35,903 nt of DNA from Rhodoplanes serenus (lineage in GTDB: Bacteria; Pseudomonadota; Alphaproteobacteria; Rhizobiales; Xanthobacteraceae): assembly GCA_945897515.1 (NCBI GenBank), contig CAMDFO010000045.1:1-35903 (forward strand), in the 5' to 3' direction. Position numbers and translations under genes: made by a program. The notes beneath the pieces are model-generated. The model was not told the DNA's origin. It saw nothing but the letters and a program-made list of their open reading frames with translations, and did no database searches. Below are positions 7,131 to 16,853 of this stretch, in pieces. Numbering within the stretch: position 1 is the first letter of the stretch; each line of letters starts with the position of its first letter.

Positions 7131-7811
7131 ATGTCCCCATCGTCATCGAAGACCGGCCTGGCCGGCGTGAGTGCCCGCAGCAAGATTATCGGCGTTACAG
7201 TCGCGGCTGCCGTAGCGGGCGGCCTGGCCACCTATGCCGTTACGGCCATGTCGGCCGAACGGGGCATGCACGCCGGTCCTGCGTCCATGCATGGAGCGGG
7301 ACCCCACGGCATGGGACCCGGCATGCGAGGCATGGGCCCGATGGGTCCAGGCATGATGGGCCGGAGCATGGATTCCCAAACCCAAGAGGAACTGGGCATC
7401 ATCCATGAACTGCTGGTCAACCATGACCGCATCACCCGCACGGTGACGAACCTGCCGGACGGGATCCGCACTGTGACGGAGTCGGACGATCCGCAGATCG
7501 CGCAATCGATCAAGACTCACGTTGCGACGATGGGACAGCGCGCCCGGGCGGGCAAAGCGATGAACTTGCCGATCGAGAGCGCTGCGTTGCGCGCGATCTA
7601 TCAGCACAAGGACAAGATCAAGACCAGCGTCGAGGTCACGGCCAAGGGCGTTGTGGTCGTCCAGACCTCGACGGATGCCGCAGCCGTCGCCGTGCTTCAG
7701 GAGCACGCCGCCGAAGTCACCGAACTGGTCAAAGGCGGCATGGAAGTGCTGCACAGCGCCATGATGCGCAACCACGGCGGTATGATGCGCGGCGGCATGA
7801 CGCACCGATAG
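7131..7811 (+). CDS. Periplasmic Met/His-rich protein of unknown function
   Basis: 226 residues. An N-terminal hydrophobic helix (about 19-40, IIGVTVAAAVAGGLATYAV) is a signal peptide or anchor. It is followed by a linker rich in Met, Gly, His and Pro (about 45-80, with GMHAGP, SMHGAGPHG, MGPGMMG), then a soluble domain (about 84-210) with EELGIIHELLVNHDRITRTV and two repeats of the type IHxLLxxHDxI/IYQHKDKI. It ends in another Met/His cluster (MMRNHGGMMRGGMTH). Such clusters often bind copper(I) or other soft metals, so metal handling in the periplasm is a reasonable inference. The palindrome upstream suggests control by the adjacent Crp/Fnr protein. Confidence 0.7.
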   Translation: MSPSSSKTGLAGVSARSKIIGVTVAAAVAGGLATYAVTAMSAERGMHAGPASMHGAGPHGMGPGMRGMGPMGPGMMGRSMDSQTQEELGIIHELLVNHDRITRTVTNLPDGIRTVTESDDPQIAQSIKTHVATMGQRARAGKAMNLPIESAALRAIYQHKDKIKTSVEVTAKGVVVVQTSTDAAAVAVLQEHAAEVTELVKGGMEVLHSAMMRNHGGMMRGGMTHR

Positions 7812-7844
7812 CCGAACTTGGGTTGTTGGCCGGCGCGTTGAGGT

Positions 7845-8273
7845 CTATCGCCGCGCCCTGAAGAATTCGCGCAGCAGCGCCGCCGATTCGGCTTCGCCGA
7901 GCCCGCCGTAGACCTCGGGCCGGTGGTGGCAGGTGCGCGAGTCGAAGAACGCCACGCCGTGCTCGACCGCGCCGCCCTTGGGGTCGCCGGCGCCGTAATA
8001 GAGCCTCCGGATGCGGGCGAACGAGATCGCCGCCGCGCACATCGCGCAGGGTTCGAGCGTCACGTAGAGGTCGCACTCGGGGAGCCGCTCGGAGCCGAGC
8101 ACGGTCGCCGCGTGGCGGATCGCCAGCATTTCGGCATGCGCGGTCGGGTCGTGGTCGGTCAGCGTGCGGTTGGCGGTCTCGGCGATCACGATGCCGTCGC
8201 GCACGATCACGCAGCCGACCGGCACTTCGCCCGCGGCCTGCGCCGCCTGCGCCAGTTCGAACGCGCGGTCCAT
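7845..8273 (-). CDS. tadA: Nucleoside deaminase, TadA-type (tRNA adenosine-34 deaminase)
   Basis: A 142-residue zinc-dependent deaminase with the signature HAE (His46, Glu48) and PCAMC (Cys76, Cys79), which bind zinc and protonate the substrate. VPVGCVIV and YGAGDPKGGAVEHG match TadA, which converts A34 to inosine in tRNA-Arg(ACG), rather than cytidine or guanine deaminases. The usual length is 150-170, so it is slightly short at the C-terminus. ATG 8273 is preferred; a TTG at 8285 would add four residues. It is divergent from the rluB-type gene with an 83-base gap. Confidence 0.85.
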   Translation of the reverse strand: MDRAFELAQAAQAAGEVPVGCVIVRDGIVIAETANRTLTDHDPTAHAEMLAIRHAATVLGSERLPECDLYVTLEPCAMCAAAISFARIRRLYYGAGDPKGGAVEHGVAFFDSRTCHHRPEVYGGLGEAESAALLREFFRARR

Positions 8274-8356
8274 GAAAGAGGGCAAGCTTGCGCTCCGTCC
8301 GGGACACGGTCCCGCATCTCTGCTATCAGGCCGGCACCTTAACGATCACGGACCCG

Positions 8357-9547
8357 ATGACCAAGGACTCCGACCCCCGGCAACAAGTTCCGCACCGCGG
8401 CCGCAAGTTCCGCGGCAAGCGGCTCAAGACCGCGCTGCCACGGCCTGCGCCGGTCGATGTGCTGCCGGAGCGGAAGGGAACCGAGCGCATCGCCAAGGCG
8501 ATGGCGCGCGCCGGCGTGGCCTCGCGCCGTGAGGCCGAGGCCTGGATCGCGGCCGGGCGGGTCGCGGTCAACGGCGCGGTGATTTCCTCGCCCGCACTCA
8601 ACGTCACGCCGGCCGACAAGATCGCCATCGACGGCCAGCCGATGCCGACGCGCGAACGCACCCGGCTTTTTCTCTTTCACAAGCCGCGCGGCCTCGTCAC
8701 CACCAGCGCCGACACCCATGACCGCCCGACCATTTTCGGCGCGCTGCCGAAGGGCCTGCCGCGGCTGATCAGCGTCGGCCGGCTCGATCTCAACACCGAA
8801 GGGCTGATCCTGCTGACCAACGACGGCGGGCTCGCCCGCGCGCTGGAGCTGCCCGCCACGGGCTGGCTGCGACGCTATCGGGTGCGCGCGCACGGCAAGG
8901 TGACGCAGGCGCAGCTCGACGGCCTGCGCAACGGCATCGAGGTCGACGGCGTCCAGTATGGCGCGATCGAGGCCACGCTGGAGCGCGAGCAGGGCGCCAA
9001 CGTTTGGCTCAGCTTCGCGATGCGCGAAGGCAAGAACCGCGAAATTAGGAACGTGATGCGGGCGCTTGGCTTGCAGGTGAACCGCCTGATCCGGGTGTCG
9101 TATGGGCCGTTCCAGCTCGCCGAACTGCCGGACGGCGCCATCGAGGAGGTCAAGACCCGGGTGCTGCGCGAGCAGCTCGGCGAGCGGATCGCGGCGCTCT
9201 CGGGCGCGGATTTCTCCGGGCCGGTCACGGAACGCGAGATTGCAGAGTCGCACGCCCAGCCCTCTCGCCGTCATTCCGAGGTACGAGATGCGCAACGGCG
9301 TCCTTCGAAGGTCGGAGGCGCAGCGCGGGGCGGCGAACGCACCGGCAAGCGCAATGAGAAAGCGGCGCCGCAACGCGATGCGAAGCTGCATCGTCACAAG
9401 ACGGATCGGAAACCTCGTCGCAACGACCGAGGAGACGCCGTGGCGCCTCCGCGCGAGGAGAAGAAAATCCCGCCGCGCAGCCGCCGGCAGCCGCACCGCG
9501 GCCGGCACGGATCGGGACCGCGGCCGTCGCGGCCCAAAGTCCACTGA
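8357..9547 (+). CDS. rluB: RluB/RsuA-type pseudouridine synthase with long basic tail
   Basis: 396 residues: a basic N-terminus, an S4 RNA-binding domain (about 42-90, RIAKAMARAGVASRREAE), a PseudoU_synth_2 domain with the catalytic Asp144 in GRLDLNTEGL, and a conserved RVSYGPFQL segment. It then has a tail of about 110 residues rich in Arg, Lys, Pro and His. It should modify a 23S rRNA uridine; RluB (U2605) and RsuA (16S U516) types are hard to separate by eye. The tail probably binds RNA without fixed structure. Part of it (9269-9312) looks like a captured palindromic repeat. ATG 8357 is chosen because upstream sequence has no family features. Its stop overlaps rsmD (TGATG). Confidence 0.85.
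   Translation: MTKDSDPRQQVPHRGRKFRGKRLKTALPRPAPVDVLPERKGTERIAKAMARAGVASRREAEAWIAAGRVAVNGAVISSPALNVTPADKIAIDGQPMPTRERTRLFLFHKPRGLVTTSADTHDRPTIFGALPKGLPRLISVGRLDLNTEGLILLTNDGGLARALELPATGWLRRYRVRAHGKVTQAQLDGLRNGIEVDGVQYGAIEATLEREQGANVWLSFAMREGKNREIRNVMRALGLQVNRLIRVSYGPFQLAELPDGAIEEVKTRVLREQLGERIAALSGADFSGPVTEREIAESHAQPSRRHSEVRDAQRRPSKVGGAARGGERTGKRNEKAAPQRDAKLHRHKTDRKPRRNDRGDAVAPPREEKKIPPRSRRQPHRGRHGSGPRPSRPKVH
9269..9312. repeat. Repeat-like segment inside the rluB tail
   Basis: The segment runs from CGTCATTCCGAG to CCTTCGAAGG. Those ends match, from memory, a dispersed intergenic repeat in Bradyrhizobium-type genomes that carries CATTCCGAGG and CTTCGAAGG. Here it is translated in frame as about residues 305-319 of the RluB-type protein. 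The match to a repeat family needs a genome search, so confidence is modest. Confidence 0.35.
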
Positions 9548-10101
9548 TGCGCGTCGTCGGCGGGCGCTTCCGCGGGCGCAACATCGCCGCGCCGAAGTCG
9601 CAGGCGATCCGGCCGACCGCGGACCGGCTGCGCGAGTCGCTGTTCAACATTTTGATGCACGCCTACGGCAATCCGCTCGAAGGCGCGCGCGTGCTCGACC
9701 TGTTCGCCGGCACCGGCGCGCTCGGCATCGAGGCCCTGTCGCGCGGCGCGGCGTTCGCGCTGTTCGTCGATGACGGCGCGGAGGCGCGCGCGCTGCTGCG
9801 CGAGAACGTCGAGGCGTTGGGGCTCGGAGGATCGAGCAAGGTGTTTCGCCGCGACGCGACCAAGCTTGGACCGGTCGCGCCGCTGGAGCCGTTCGGGCTG
9901 GTGTTTCTCGATCCGCCCTACGGCAAGGGACTTGCGGAGCAGGCGTTTACATCCGCGCGCGACGGCGGATGGCTGACCGCGGATGCTTTGGTCGTGGTGG
10001 AAGAAGCCGCGGAGGCGGGTTTCAAGCCGCCGGACGGATTCGAGGAGCTGGAGCGGCGGGATTACGACGACACGCAGTTTGTGTTTTTGCGGAGGCAATG
10101 A
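9547..10101 (+). CDS. rsmD: 16S rRNA (guanine-966-N2)-methyltransferase RsmD
   Basis: A 184-residue Rossmann-fold methyltransferase. It has the RsmD N-terminal pattern MRVVGGRFRGRNI and RPTADRLRESLFNIL, the SAM-binding loop VLDLFAGTGALGIEALSRGA, and the catalytic motif IV as LDPPYG, where many family members have NPPY or DPPY. It methylates G966 of 16S rRNA in the assembling small subunit. Its length fits the family. The start codon overlaps the stop of the pseudouridine synthase gene, so the two rRNA-modification genes form an operon. It ends before a large palindromic repeat and faces the Bug receptor genes. Confidence 0.93.
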   Translation: MRVVGGRFRGRNIAAPKSQAIRPTADRLRESLFNILMHAYGNPLEGARVLDLFAGTGALGIEALSRGAAFALFVDDGAEARALLRENVEALGLGGSSKVFRRDATKLGPVAPLEPFGLVFLDPPYGKGLAEQAFTSARDGGWLTADALVVVEEAAEAGFKPPDGFEELERRDYDDTQFVFLRRQ

Positions 10102-10119
10102 GTCCGTGAACCACTCCGC

Positions 10120-10208
10120 CGTCATCGCCGGGCTTGTCCCGGCGATCTCGACTAGGTGAGCACAGTGCCCTGATAATCGAGATGGCCGGGACAAGCCCGG
10201 CCATGACG
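10120..10208. repeat. Composite palindromic repeat, same family as 2347-2459
   Basis: Two facing hairpins: ATCGCCGGG, CTTGT, CCCGGCGAT (10124-10146) and ATGGCCGGG, ACAAG, CCCGGCCAT (10182-10204). The inner arms (ATCTCGA and TCGAGAT) also pair, so the whole unit can fold into one long cruciform. It lies between convergent genes (rsmD and a Bug receptor) and may work as a two-way transcription terminator. Confidence 0.75.
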
Positions 10209-10240
10209 AGGATGGAGGTGCGCTATTTCGCGGTAGAGGA

Positions 10241-11227
10241 TCAATCCATGCTGATCCCGGCAGCCTTGATCACCTTGCCCCACTTGTCGATGTCTTCCTT
10301 CAGCATCTTGGAAAGATACTCCGGCGAGCGCTGATCCGGCGGCACGATCTCGAGACCGAGATCCTCCAGCTTCTTGCGGACGTCGGGCCGCGCGATCATG
10401 TCCTGCAGCGCCTTGTTCATCTTCTGCACGATCGGCTGCGGCGTTCCCTTCGGGAAGAAGAAACCGTTCCACACCGTGGCCTCGACACCGGCAATCCCCT
10501 GTTCGCCGGTGGTCGCGAGATCGTTGATGATCGGCACGCGCTTGGGCGACATCACCGCGACGCCCTTCACGCTGCCGCCCTTGGCCTGCGCGGCGCCGGT
10601 CTGGATGGTGTCGCACATGTAGTCGATGCGTCCGCCGATCAGGTCCTGCATCACGGCGCCGGCGCCGCGATAGGGCACGTGGGTGATGTTGACGCCGATC
10701 ACGGTGTTGAACAGCGCGCACGGCAGATGCGTGCCGGAGCCGACGCCGGCGGAGCCGTACTGCATCTTGGCCTGGTTCGCCTTCGCGTAGGCGACGAACT
10801 CCTGCAGGTTGTTCACCGGCAGGTCCTTGCGTGCGACCAGGATACGCGGCGATTCCGAGACCAGCCCGATCGGCGTGAAGTCGGTGTTGGAATCGTAGGG
10901 CTTGTTCTTGTACAGCGCCTGGCTGTAGGCGTGGGTGCCGGTGTTGCCGATCATGAACAGGTAGCCGTCGGGCACAGCCTTGGCGACGCGCGCGCTGCCG
11001 ACGGTGCCGGCGGCCGCGCCGACGTTTTCCACGATGATGGTCTGTCCGAGCAGCTCGCTCAGAACCGCCGCCTGCAACCGTGCGCTGGCGTCGATGCCGC
11101 CGCCGGGCGCGAACGGCACCACCAGCGTGATGTTCTTGGTCGGCCAGTTGGTCTGTTGCGCGCTTGCGCCCGCGGTCAAAGCGGCGAGCGCGGCAAACGC
11201 GCCGAACAGGGCCTTCGTCATCGTCAT
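10241..11227 (-). CDS. Bug-type tripartite tricarboxylate transporter receptor (1 of 3 tandem)
   Basis: A 328-residue periplasmic solute-binding protein of the Bug/TctC family. It has a signal peptide (MTKALFGAFAALAALTAGASAQ), WPTKNITLVVPFAPGGGIDASAR as the first ligand loop, YGSAGVGSGTHLP, and HVPYRGAGAVMQDLIGGRIDYM near the second. Family members bind carboxylates such as tricarboxylates, nicotinate or terephthalate; the ligand here cannot be predicted. ATG 11227 has AGGAG six bases upstream. No TctA or TctB membrane subunits are present, so it must work with a permease encoded elsewhere or act as a sensor protein. Confidence 0.9.
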   Translation of the reverse strand: MTMTKALFGAFAALAALTAGASAQQTNWPTKNITLVVPFAPGGGIDASARLQAAVLSELLGQTIIVENVGAAAGTVGSARVAKAVPDGYLFMIGNTGTHAYSQALYKNKPYDSNTDFTPIGLVSESPRILVARKDLPVNNLQEFVAYAKANQAKMQYGSAGVGSGTHLPCALFNTVIGVNITHVPYRGAGAVMQDLIGGRIDYMCDTIQTGAAQAKGGSVKGVAVMSPKRVPIINDLATTGEQGIAGVEATVWNGFFFPKGTPQPIVQKMNKALQDMIARPDVRKKLEDLGLEIVPPDQRSPEYLSKMLKEDIDKWGKVIKAAGISMD

Positions 11228-11274
11228 TGCAGACTCCTTGATGTGGACGTTTTTCAGCGGGTTTGGCTCGGGCA

Positions 11275-12261
11275 TCAGTCGATGCTGATGCCGGCGGCCT
11301 TGATCGGGGCCGCCCATTTGTCGATCTCGGCCTGAACGAACTTGGCGAGGAATTCCGGCGACCGGCGGTCGGGCGCCGCGGGCGTCATACCGAGCTCGCG
11401 CAGGCGTTGCGGCACCGGAGCCATGGCCTGGGCGCGGACCACCGCATCATGAAGCTTCTGCACCACAGGCGCGGGCGTACCCTTGGGGGCGAACAGCGCG
11501 TTCCAGGTCGACGCCTCGAAATTAGCGAGGCCCTGCTCGTGCGCGGTCGGCAGGTTCGGCAGCACGGCCAGGCGCTGCGTCGCCAGCATCGCGATCGGCT
11601 TCACGGTTTCGCCGATGATGTGGGACATGGCGGTGGTGCTGTAGGGACACCAGTAGTCGATCCGGCCCGCGATCAGGTCGGTCATCGCGGGCGCGCCGCC
11701 GCGATAAGGCACGTGCGTGAGATCGACGCCGATAGCGGCGTTGAGCAGGATGCAGCCGAGATGCGTCGCCGAGCCGACGCCGGCGGAACCGTACTGCATC
11801 TTGGCGTGGTTCGCCTTCACGTAGGCGATGAACTCCTGGAGATTGGCGACTGGAAGGTCCTTGCGCACGATCAGCAGCAGCGGCTGATCGGCGACCATCG
11901 CAATCGGTGCGAAATCGGTCGCCGCATTGTAGAGTGGCTTCTTGTAGAGCGTCTGGTTGAAGGCGTGACTGCCCAGCGTACCGATGCCGAACGTGTAGCC
12001 GTCAGGCGCAGCCCTCGCCACGCGGTTGCCGCCGGTCATGCCGCCAGCGCCGGCGACATTCTCGATGATCACCGGTTGTTTCAACACCTCGGCGAGGGGC
12101 GGCGCGATGATGCGTCCCAGGATGTCGTTGCCGCCGCCGGCCGCGAACGGCACGACCATCGTCATCGGCCGGTTCGGAAAGTCCTGCGCCGCGGCGCTCG
12201 AGGCGAGTGCCAGCAGCGTGGCGATCGCGGCGAAGCTCGGCAGCCTGCGCGCGGCGGGCAT
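11275..12261 (-). CDS. Bug-type tripartite tricarboxylate transporter receptor (2 of 3 tandem)
   Basis: A 328-residue Bug/TctC paralogue with signal peptide (PSFAAIATLLALASSAAAQ), PNRPMTMVVPFAAGGGNDILGR, YGSAGVGSATHLGC and HVPYRGGAPAMTDLIAGRIDYW. It is similar in layout to its two neighbours but clearly diverged in sequence, so ligands probably differ. ATG 12261 overlaps the stop of the upstream paralogue (TGATG), which couples their translation. The gap to the downstream paralogue is 47 bases. The second loop carries YW in place of the YM of the first copy. Confidence 0.88.
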   Translation of the reverse strand: MPAARRLPSFAAIATLLALASSAAAQDFPNRPMTMVVPFAAGGGNDILGRIIAPPLAEVLKQPVIIENVAGAGGMTGGNRVARAAPDGYTFGIGTLGSHAFNQTLYKKPLYNAATDFAPIAMVADQPLLLIVRKDLPVANLQEFIAYVKANHAKMQYGSAGVGSATHLGCILLNAAIGVDLTHVPYRGGAPAMTDLIAGRIDYWCPYSTTAMSHIIGETVKPIAMLATQRLAVLPNLPTAHEQGLANFEASTWNALFAPKGTPAPVVQKLHDAVVRAQAMAPVPQRLRELGMTPAAPDRRSPEFLAKFVQAEIDKWAAPIKAAGISID

Positions 12262-13241
12262 CACTCCACCACCGCGCCGCTGGCCTTGATCGGCACCGCC
12301 CATCGCGCGATCTCATCCTGCACGAACTTGGTGAGATATTCCGGCGAACGGCGTTCCTTCGCGACCACCGTCACGCCGATGGTCTTGAAGCGCTCGATCA
12401 CGGTCGGCGTGTCGATGGCGTCGCTCGACGCCTTGGCGAGGCGGTCGATGATTACCCGCGGCGTGCCCTTCGGGAACGAGAACGCGCCCCAAGCGCCACA
12501 GTCGATGCCCTTCATGCCCTCCGATTCGGAAGTGGGAACGGTTTCGAGTCCTGGCCCGACCTCCGGCCCAAGCAACGCGAACGCCTTCACGGTGCCGCCC
12601 CGGATTTGCGGCACCGCCGTCGAAATCTGCTCCGGCATGAAGTCCAGGCGTCCGCCGATCAGGTCCTGCATCGCAGGGCCGGCGCCGCGATACGGGATAT
12701 GGGTGAGCTTGGTGCCCATCGCCTGATCCATCAGAATCCAACAGACGTGGCCGCCCGAGCCGACGCCGGCCGAGCCGTACTGCAGCTTGTCCGCGTTCGC
12801 CTTCACGTAGGCGACGAATTCCTTGAAATTGTTGGCCGGGAAATCCTTGCGTGCGATCAGCACCCGCGCCGAGTCGGTGTGGAGCGTAGCGTGCTCGAAG
12901 TCGGTGACCGGATTGTACTGCTGGCGCTTGTAGAGCGTCGGGTTCTGCGCCAGCACGGCACTTCCCGAGAGCAGAACGGTATAGCCGTCGGGCGCAGCCT
13001 TCGCGGCACGCGCCGCGCCGGTCTGACCGCCGGCGCCGCCGATGTTCTCGACGATGAACTGCTGGCGCAGCAACTCGCTGATCCGCGCAGCGATGATGCG
13101 GGTGACGGTGTCGACCGGGCCGCCGGCCGCGTAGGGCACGATCACGGTGACCGGCTTGTTCGGCCAGTCCTGTTGCGCGCTGGCCGGACCGACAAGGGCC
13201 AGCGTTGCGCCGGTCACGGCAGCCATCAACACGCGTCGCAT
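12261..13241 (-). CDS. Bug-type tripartite tricarboxylate transporter receptor (3 of 3 tandem)
   Basis: A 326-residue Bug/TctC paralogue and probably the first gene of the three-gene unit. It has a signal peptide (RRVLMAAVTGATLALVGPASAQ), WPNKPVTVIVPYAAGGPVDTVTR, YGSAGVGSGGHVCW and HIPYRGAGPAMQDLIGGRLDFM. The frame allows ATG 13256, but ATG 13241 is preferred because GGGGAG stands seven bases before it. Note GGP where the other copies have GGGN or GGGI in the first ligand loop, and the Cys-Trp after the second, which suggests a different ligand. Confidence 0.88.
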   Translation of the reverse strand: MRRVLMAAVTGATLALVGPASAQQDWPNKPVTVIVPYAAGGPVDTVTRIIAARISELLRQQFIVENIGGAGGQTGAARAAKAAPDGYTVLLSGSAVLAQNPTLYKRQQYNPVTDFEHATLHTDSARVLIARKDFPANNFKEFVAYVKANADKLQYGSAGVGSGGHVCWILMDQAMGTKLTHIPYRGAGPAMQDLIGGRLDFMPEQISTAVPQIRGGTVKAFALLGPEVGPGLETVPTSESEGMKGIDCGAWGAFSFPKGTPRVIIDRLAKASSDAIDTPTVIERFKTIGVTVVAKERRSPEYLTKFVQDEIARWAVPIKASGAVVE

Positions 13242-13349
13242 CAGCGTTCTCCCCATTCCAATGTCATTAATCTCCGCCGCGGCGGGTTTATTCCGCCGTT
13301 CGAGGGCGGCGCGGTGTCATTGTCGCACGGCTCGGGCCTGGAGCAAGAG

Positions 13350-15170
<1,821 letters not shown>

Positions 15171-15272
15171 GGGCGGTTCGGACCGATTCGAGATCGGAAC
15201 GAACCTATCGGGGCAATGCGACAGCCGCGAGGCCAAGCACGAAACTGCCCCCGCTATTTGCCATTCCACAGT

Positions 15273-15357
15273 TGTCGTCCCCGCGAAGGCGGGGACCCAG
15301 AGCCACGGGTCCGGTGATAAATTTGAAGCCTGGGTCCCTGCCTTCGCGGGGACGACA
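15273..15357. repeat. Long inverted repeat, TGTCGTCCCCGCGAAGGC family
   Basis: Two 28-base arms, 15273-15300 and 15330-15357, are inverted copies that differ at one position by my count. Each arm also forms its own small hairpin (GTCCCCGC...GCGGGGAC). A half-copy of the same family is at 22419-22444. It lies in the leader of mutL, downstream of a Bug gene, so it could end transcription of that gene or affect mutL RNA. Confidence 0.75.
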
Positions 15358-15373
15358 GCGGAGTGTGACGCGC

Positions 15374-16396
15374 CTACTGCGCCACCGTCCGAGCGCGCTC
15401 GATCACGTCCTTGGGCGTGGCATAGACCCGCTCCAGGAGCTTGTGGATGTGCTCGCCGCCGAGGTGCTGCACCTCGATACCCATCTTTTCGGCCTCGGCG
15501 AGATACGCCGGGTCCTTCAAGGTCTTCTCGAACGCGTCGCGCAGGGCGCGCACGCGGTCGGCCGGCACGTCGGGCGGCGCGAAGAACGGCCGGCCCATCT
15601 CCTGCGGCGCAAACAGGAACTCGAACACCTTGCGGTCCTCCGGGGTGCGCGCGTGATCGATGATCGCCGGCACGTGCGGCAGGTCCGGGTGCTTCTGCAT
15701 CGAAATCTGGAACAGGATGTTGACCTTCTTGTCGCGCAGCCAGTCGGCCTTGCGCAGCTTCACGAAGGTCCAGCCGATGCCGCAGAAGCCCTGCGTCTCG
15801 CCGCGCTCCATCGCGAGGATCAGCTCCGAGCTGCCGTGATAGCCGAGCACGACCTTGAACTTGGTGCCGGCGAGCTTGTTCGCGGCCTTCGGAAACACGA
15901 CCTCGGTCGCGTCCGCGCCGGAGCCGCCGACGATCAATTCCTTCTCCATCGCCTCCTGCAGCGTCTTCACCGGCGCGGTGTGCCATGCCACGCAGGTCGT
16001 GTACTCGACGTTGGCGGTGCCGAGCCAGTTGAACTTCTGCGCGTCGAAGCGCGCCTGCTTGTTGCCGAGCAGCGGCTCGATCGCGGCGGTGCGGCCGGTG
16101 GTGGCGAACACCGTGCCGTCGCGCGCCGCGGTGTTGTAGATGTGGTTGGCAACCACGAGCCCACCGGCGCCGGGCATGTGCTGCATGATGAAGTTGGGGC
16201 TGCCCGGCAGGTGCTTGCCCATGTGACGGGACAACGCCTGGGCATACAGGCTCGAACTGCCGCCGGGCGTGAAGCCGACCATGATGGTGACGGTCTTGCC
16301 GCGGTAGAAATCGGCGACGGCATTCTGCGCGGCGCATTCGATCGCCGAGGCGCACAGCGTGGATGCAGCGAGCATCAGGACGCGGGCACGGATCAT
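15374..16396 (-). CDS. Bug-type solute-binding protein, divergent subfamily
   Basis: 340 residues with a signal peptide (MIRARVLMLAASTLCASAIECAAQ), FYRGKTVTIMVGFTPGGSSSLYAQ in place of the VPFAxGG loop, NFIMQHMPGAGG, and a C-terminal domain with FFAPPDVPADRVRALRDAF. The FYRGKT start marks a subfamily separate from the three tandem receptors at 10241-13241, so it is not a recent duplicate of them. It should bind a carboxylate in the periplasm for a tripartite carrier; no membrane subunit is nearby. ATG 16396 is preceded by AGGGGGAAC. It lies between arfB and mutL on the same strand. Confidence 0.85.
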   Translation of the reverse strand: MIRARVLMLAASTLCASAIECAAQNAVADFYRGKTVTIMVGFTPGGSSSLYAQALSRHMGKHLPGSPNFIMQHMPGAGGLVVANHIYNTAARDGTVFATTGRTAAIEPLLGNKQARFDAQKFNWLGTANVEYTTCVAWHTAPVKTLQEAMEKELIVGGSGADATEVVFPKAANKLAGTKFKVVLGYHGSSELILAMERGETQGFCGIGWTFVKLRKADWLRDKKVNILFQISMQKHPDLPHVPAIIDHARTPEDRKVFEFLFAPQEMGRPFFAPPDVPADRVRALRDAFEKTLKDPAYLAEAEKMGIEVQHLGGEHIHKLLERVYATPKDVIERARTVAQ

Positions 16397-16424
16397 GGCG
16401 TTCCCCCTTTTGGTTGGGGCAATC

Positions 16425-16850
16425 CTAATCCGAATCCGGCCGGGTCCGGCGCAGGTTTTTGATGCCGGAGCGCAGCTTTTTGCCCTCGATGCGGCGCTGC
16501 TTCGACGCCTTGGTCGGCTTGGTGGCGCGGCGCGGCGTCGGGCGCACGGCGGCCTCCTGGATCAGCGCGACCAGCCGGTCCAGCGCCTCGGCGCGGTTGC
16601 GCTCCTGGGTTCGGTGGTTCTGCGCCATCAGCACCAGCACGCCGTCCTTGGTTACGCGGCGGCCGGCGAGCCGCATCAGCCGCAGCGCCACGTCGTTCGG
16701 CAGCGACGGCGACCGCCGCACGTCGAATCGCAATTGCACGGCGGTGGAGAGCTTGTTGACGTTCTGCCCGCCCGGCCCCGACGAGCGCACGAAGCTTTCA
16801 TCAAGCTCGGACTCGTCGATGCTGATGCTATCGGTGATGCGGATGGCCAT
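16425..16850 (-). CDS. arfB: Alternative ribosome-rescue factor ArfB (YaeJ-type peptidyl-tRNA hydrolase)
   Basis: A 141-residue class I release-factor-like protein with SSGPGGQNVNKLST carrying the catalytic GGQ (residues 27-29) that cleaves peptidyl-tRNA on stalled ribosomes. The C-terminal tail is strongly basic (RRATKPTKASKQRRIEGKKLRSGIKNLRRTR), as expected for insertion into the empty mRNA channel. There is no codon-recognition domain, which sets it apart from RF1/RF2. It starts three bases after the pgi stop codon, so the two are co-transcribed. Confidence 0.92.
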   Translation of the reverse strand: MAIRITDSISIDESELDESFVRSSGPGGQNVNKLSTAVQLRFDVRRSPSLPNDVALRLMRLAGRRVTKDGVLVLMAQNHRTQERNRAEALDRLVALIQEAAVRPTPRRATKPTKASKQRRIEGKKLRSGIKNLRRTRPDSD

Positions 16851-16853
16851 GGG

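Noticed and set aside
10241-13241. A complete tripartite tricarboxylate transporter operon
   Set aside because: Only receptor genes are present; I found no frame with the membrane helices of TctA or TctB.
13257-13349. Hairpin-like CCGCCGCGGCGG between the third Bug receptor and mutL as a terminator
   Set aside because: The palindrome is short and followed by no clear T-run in either direction, so it was not annotated as a terminator.
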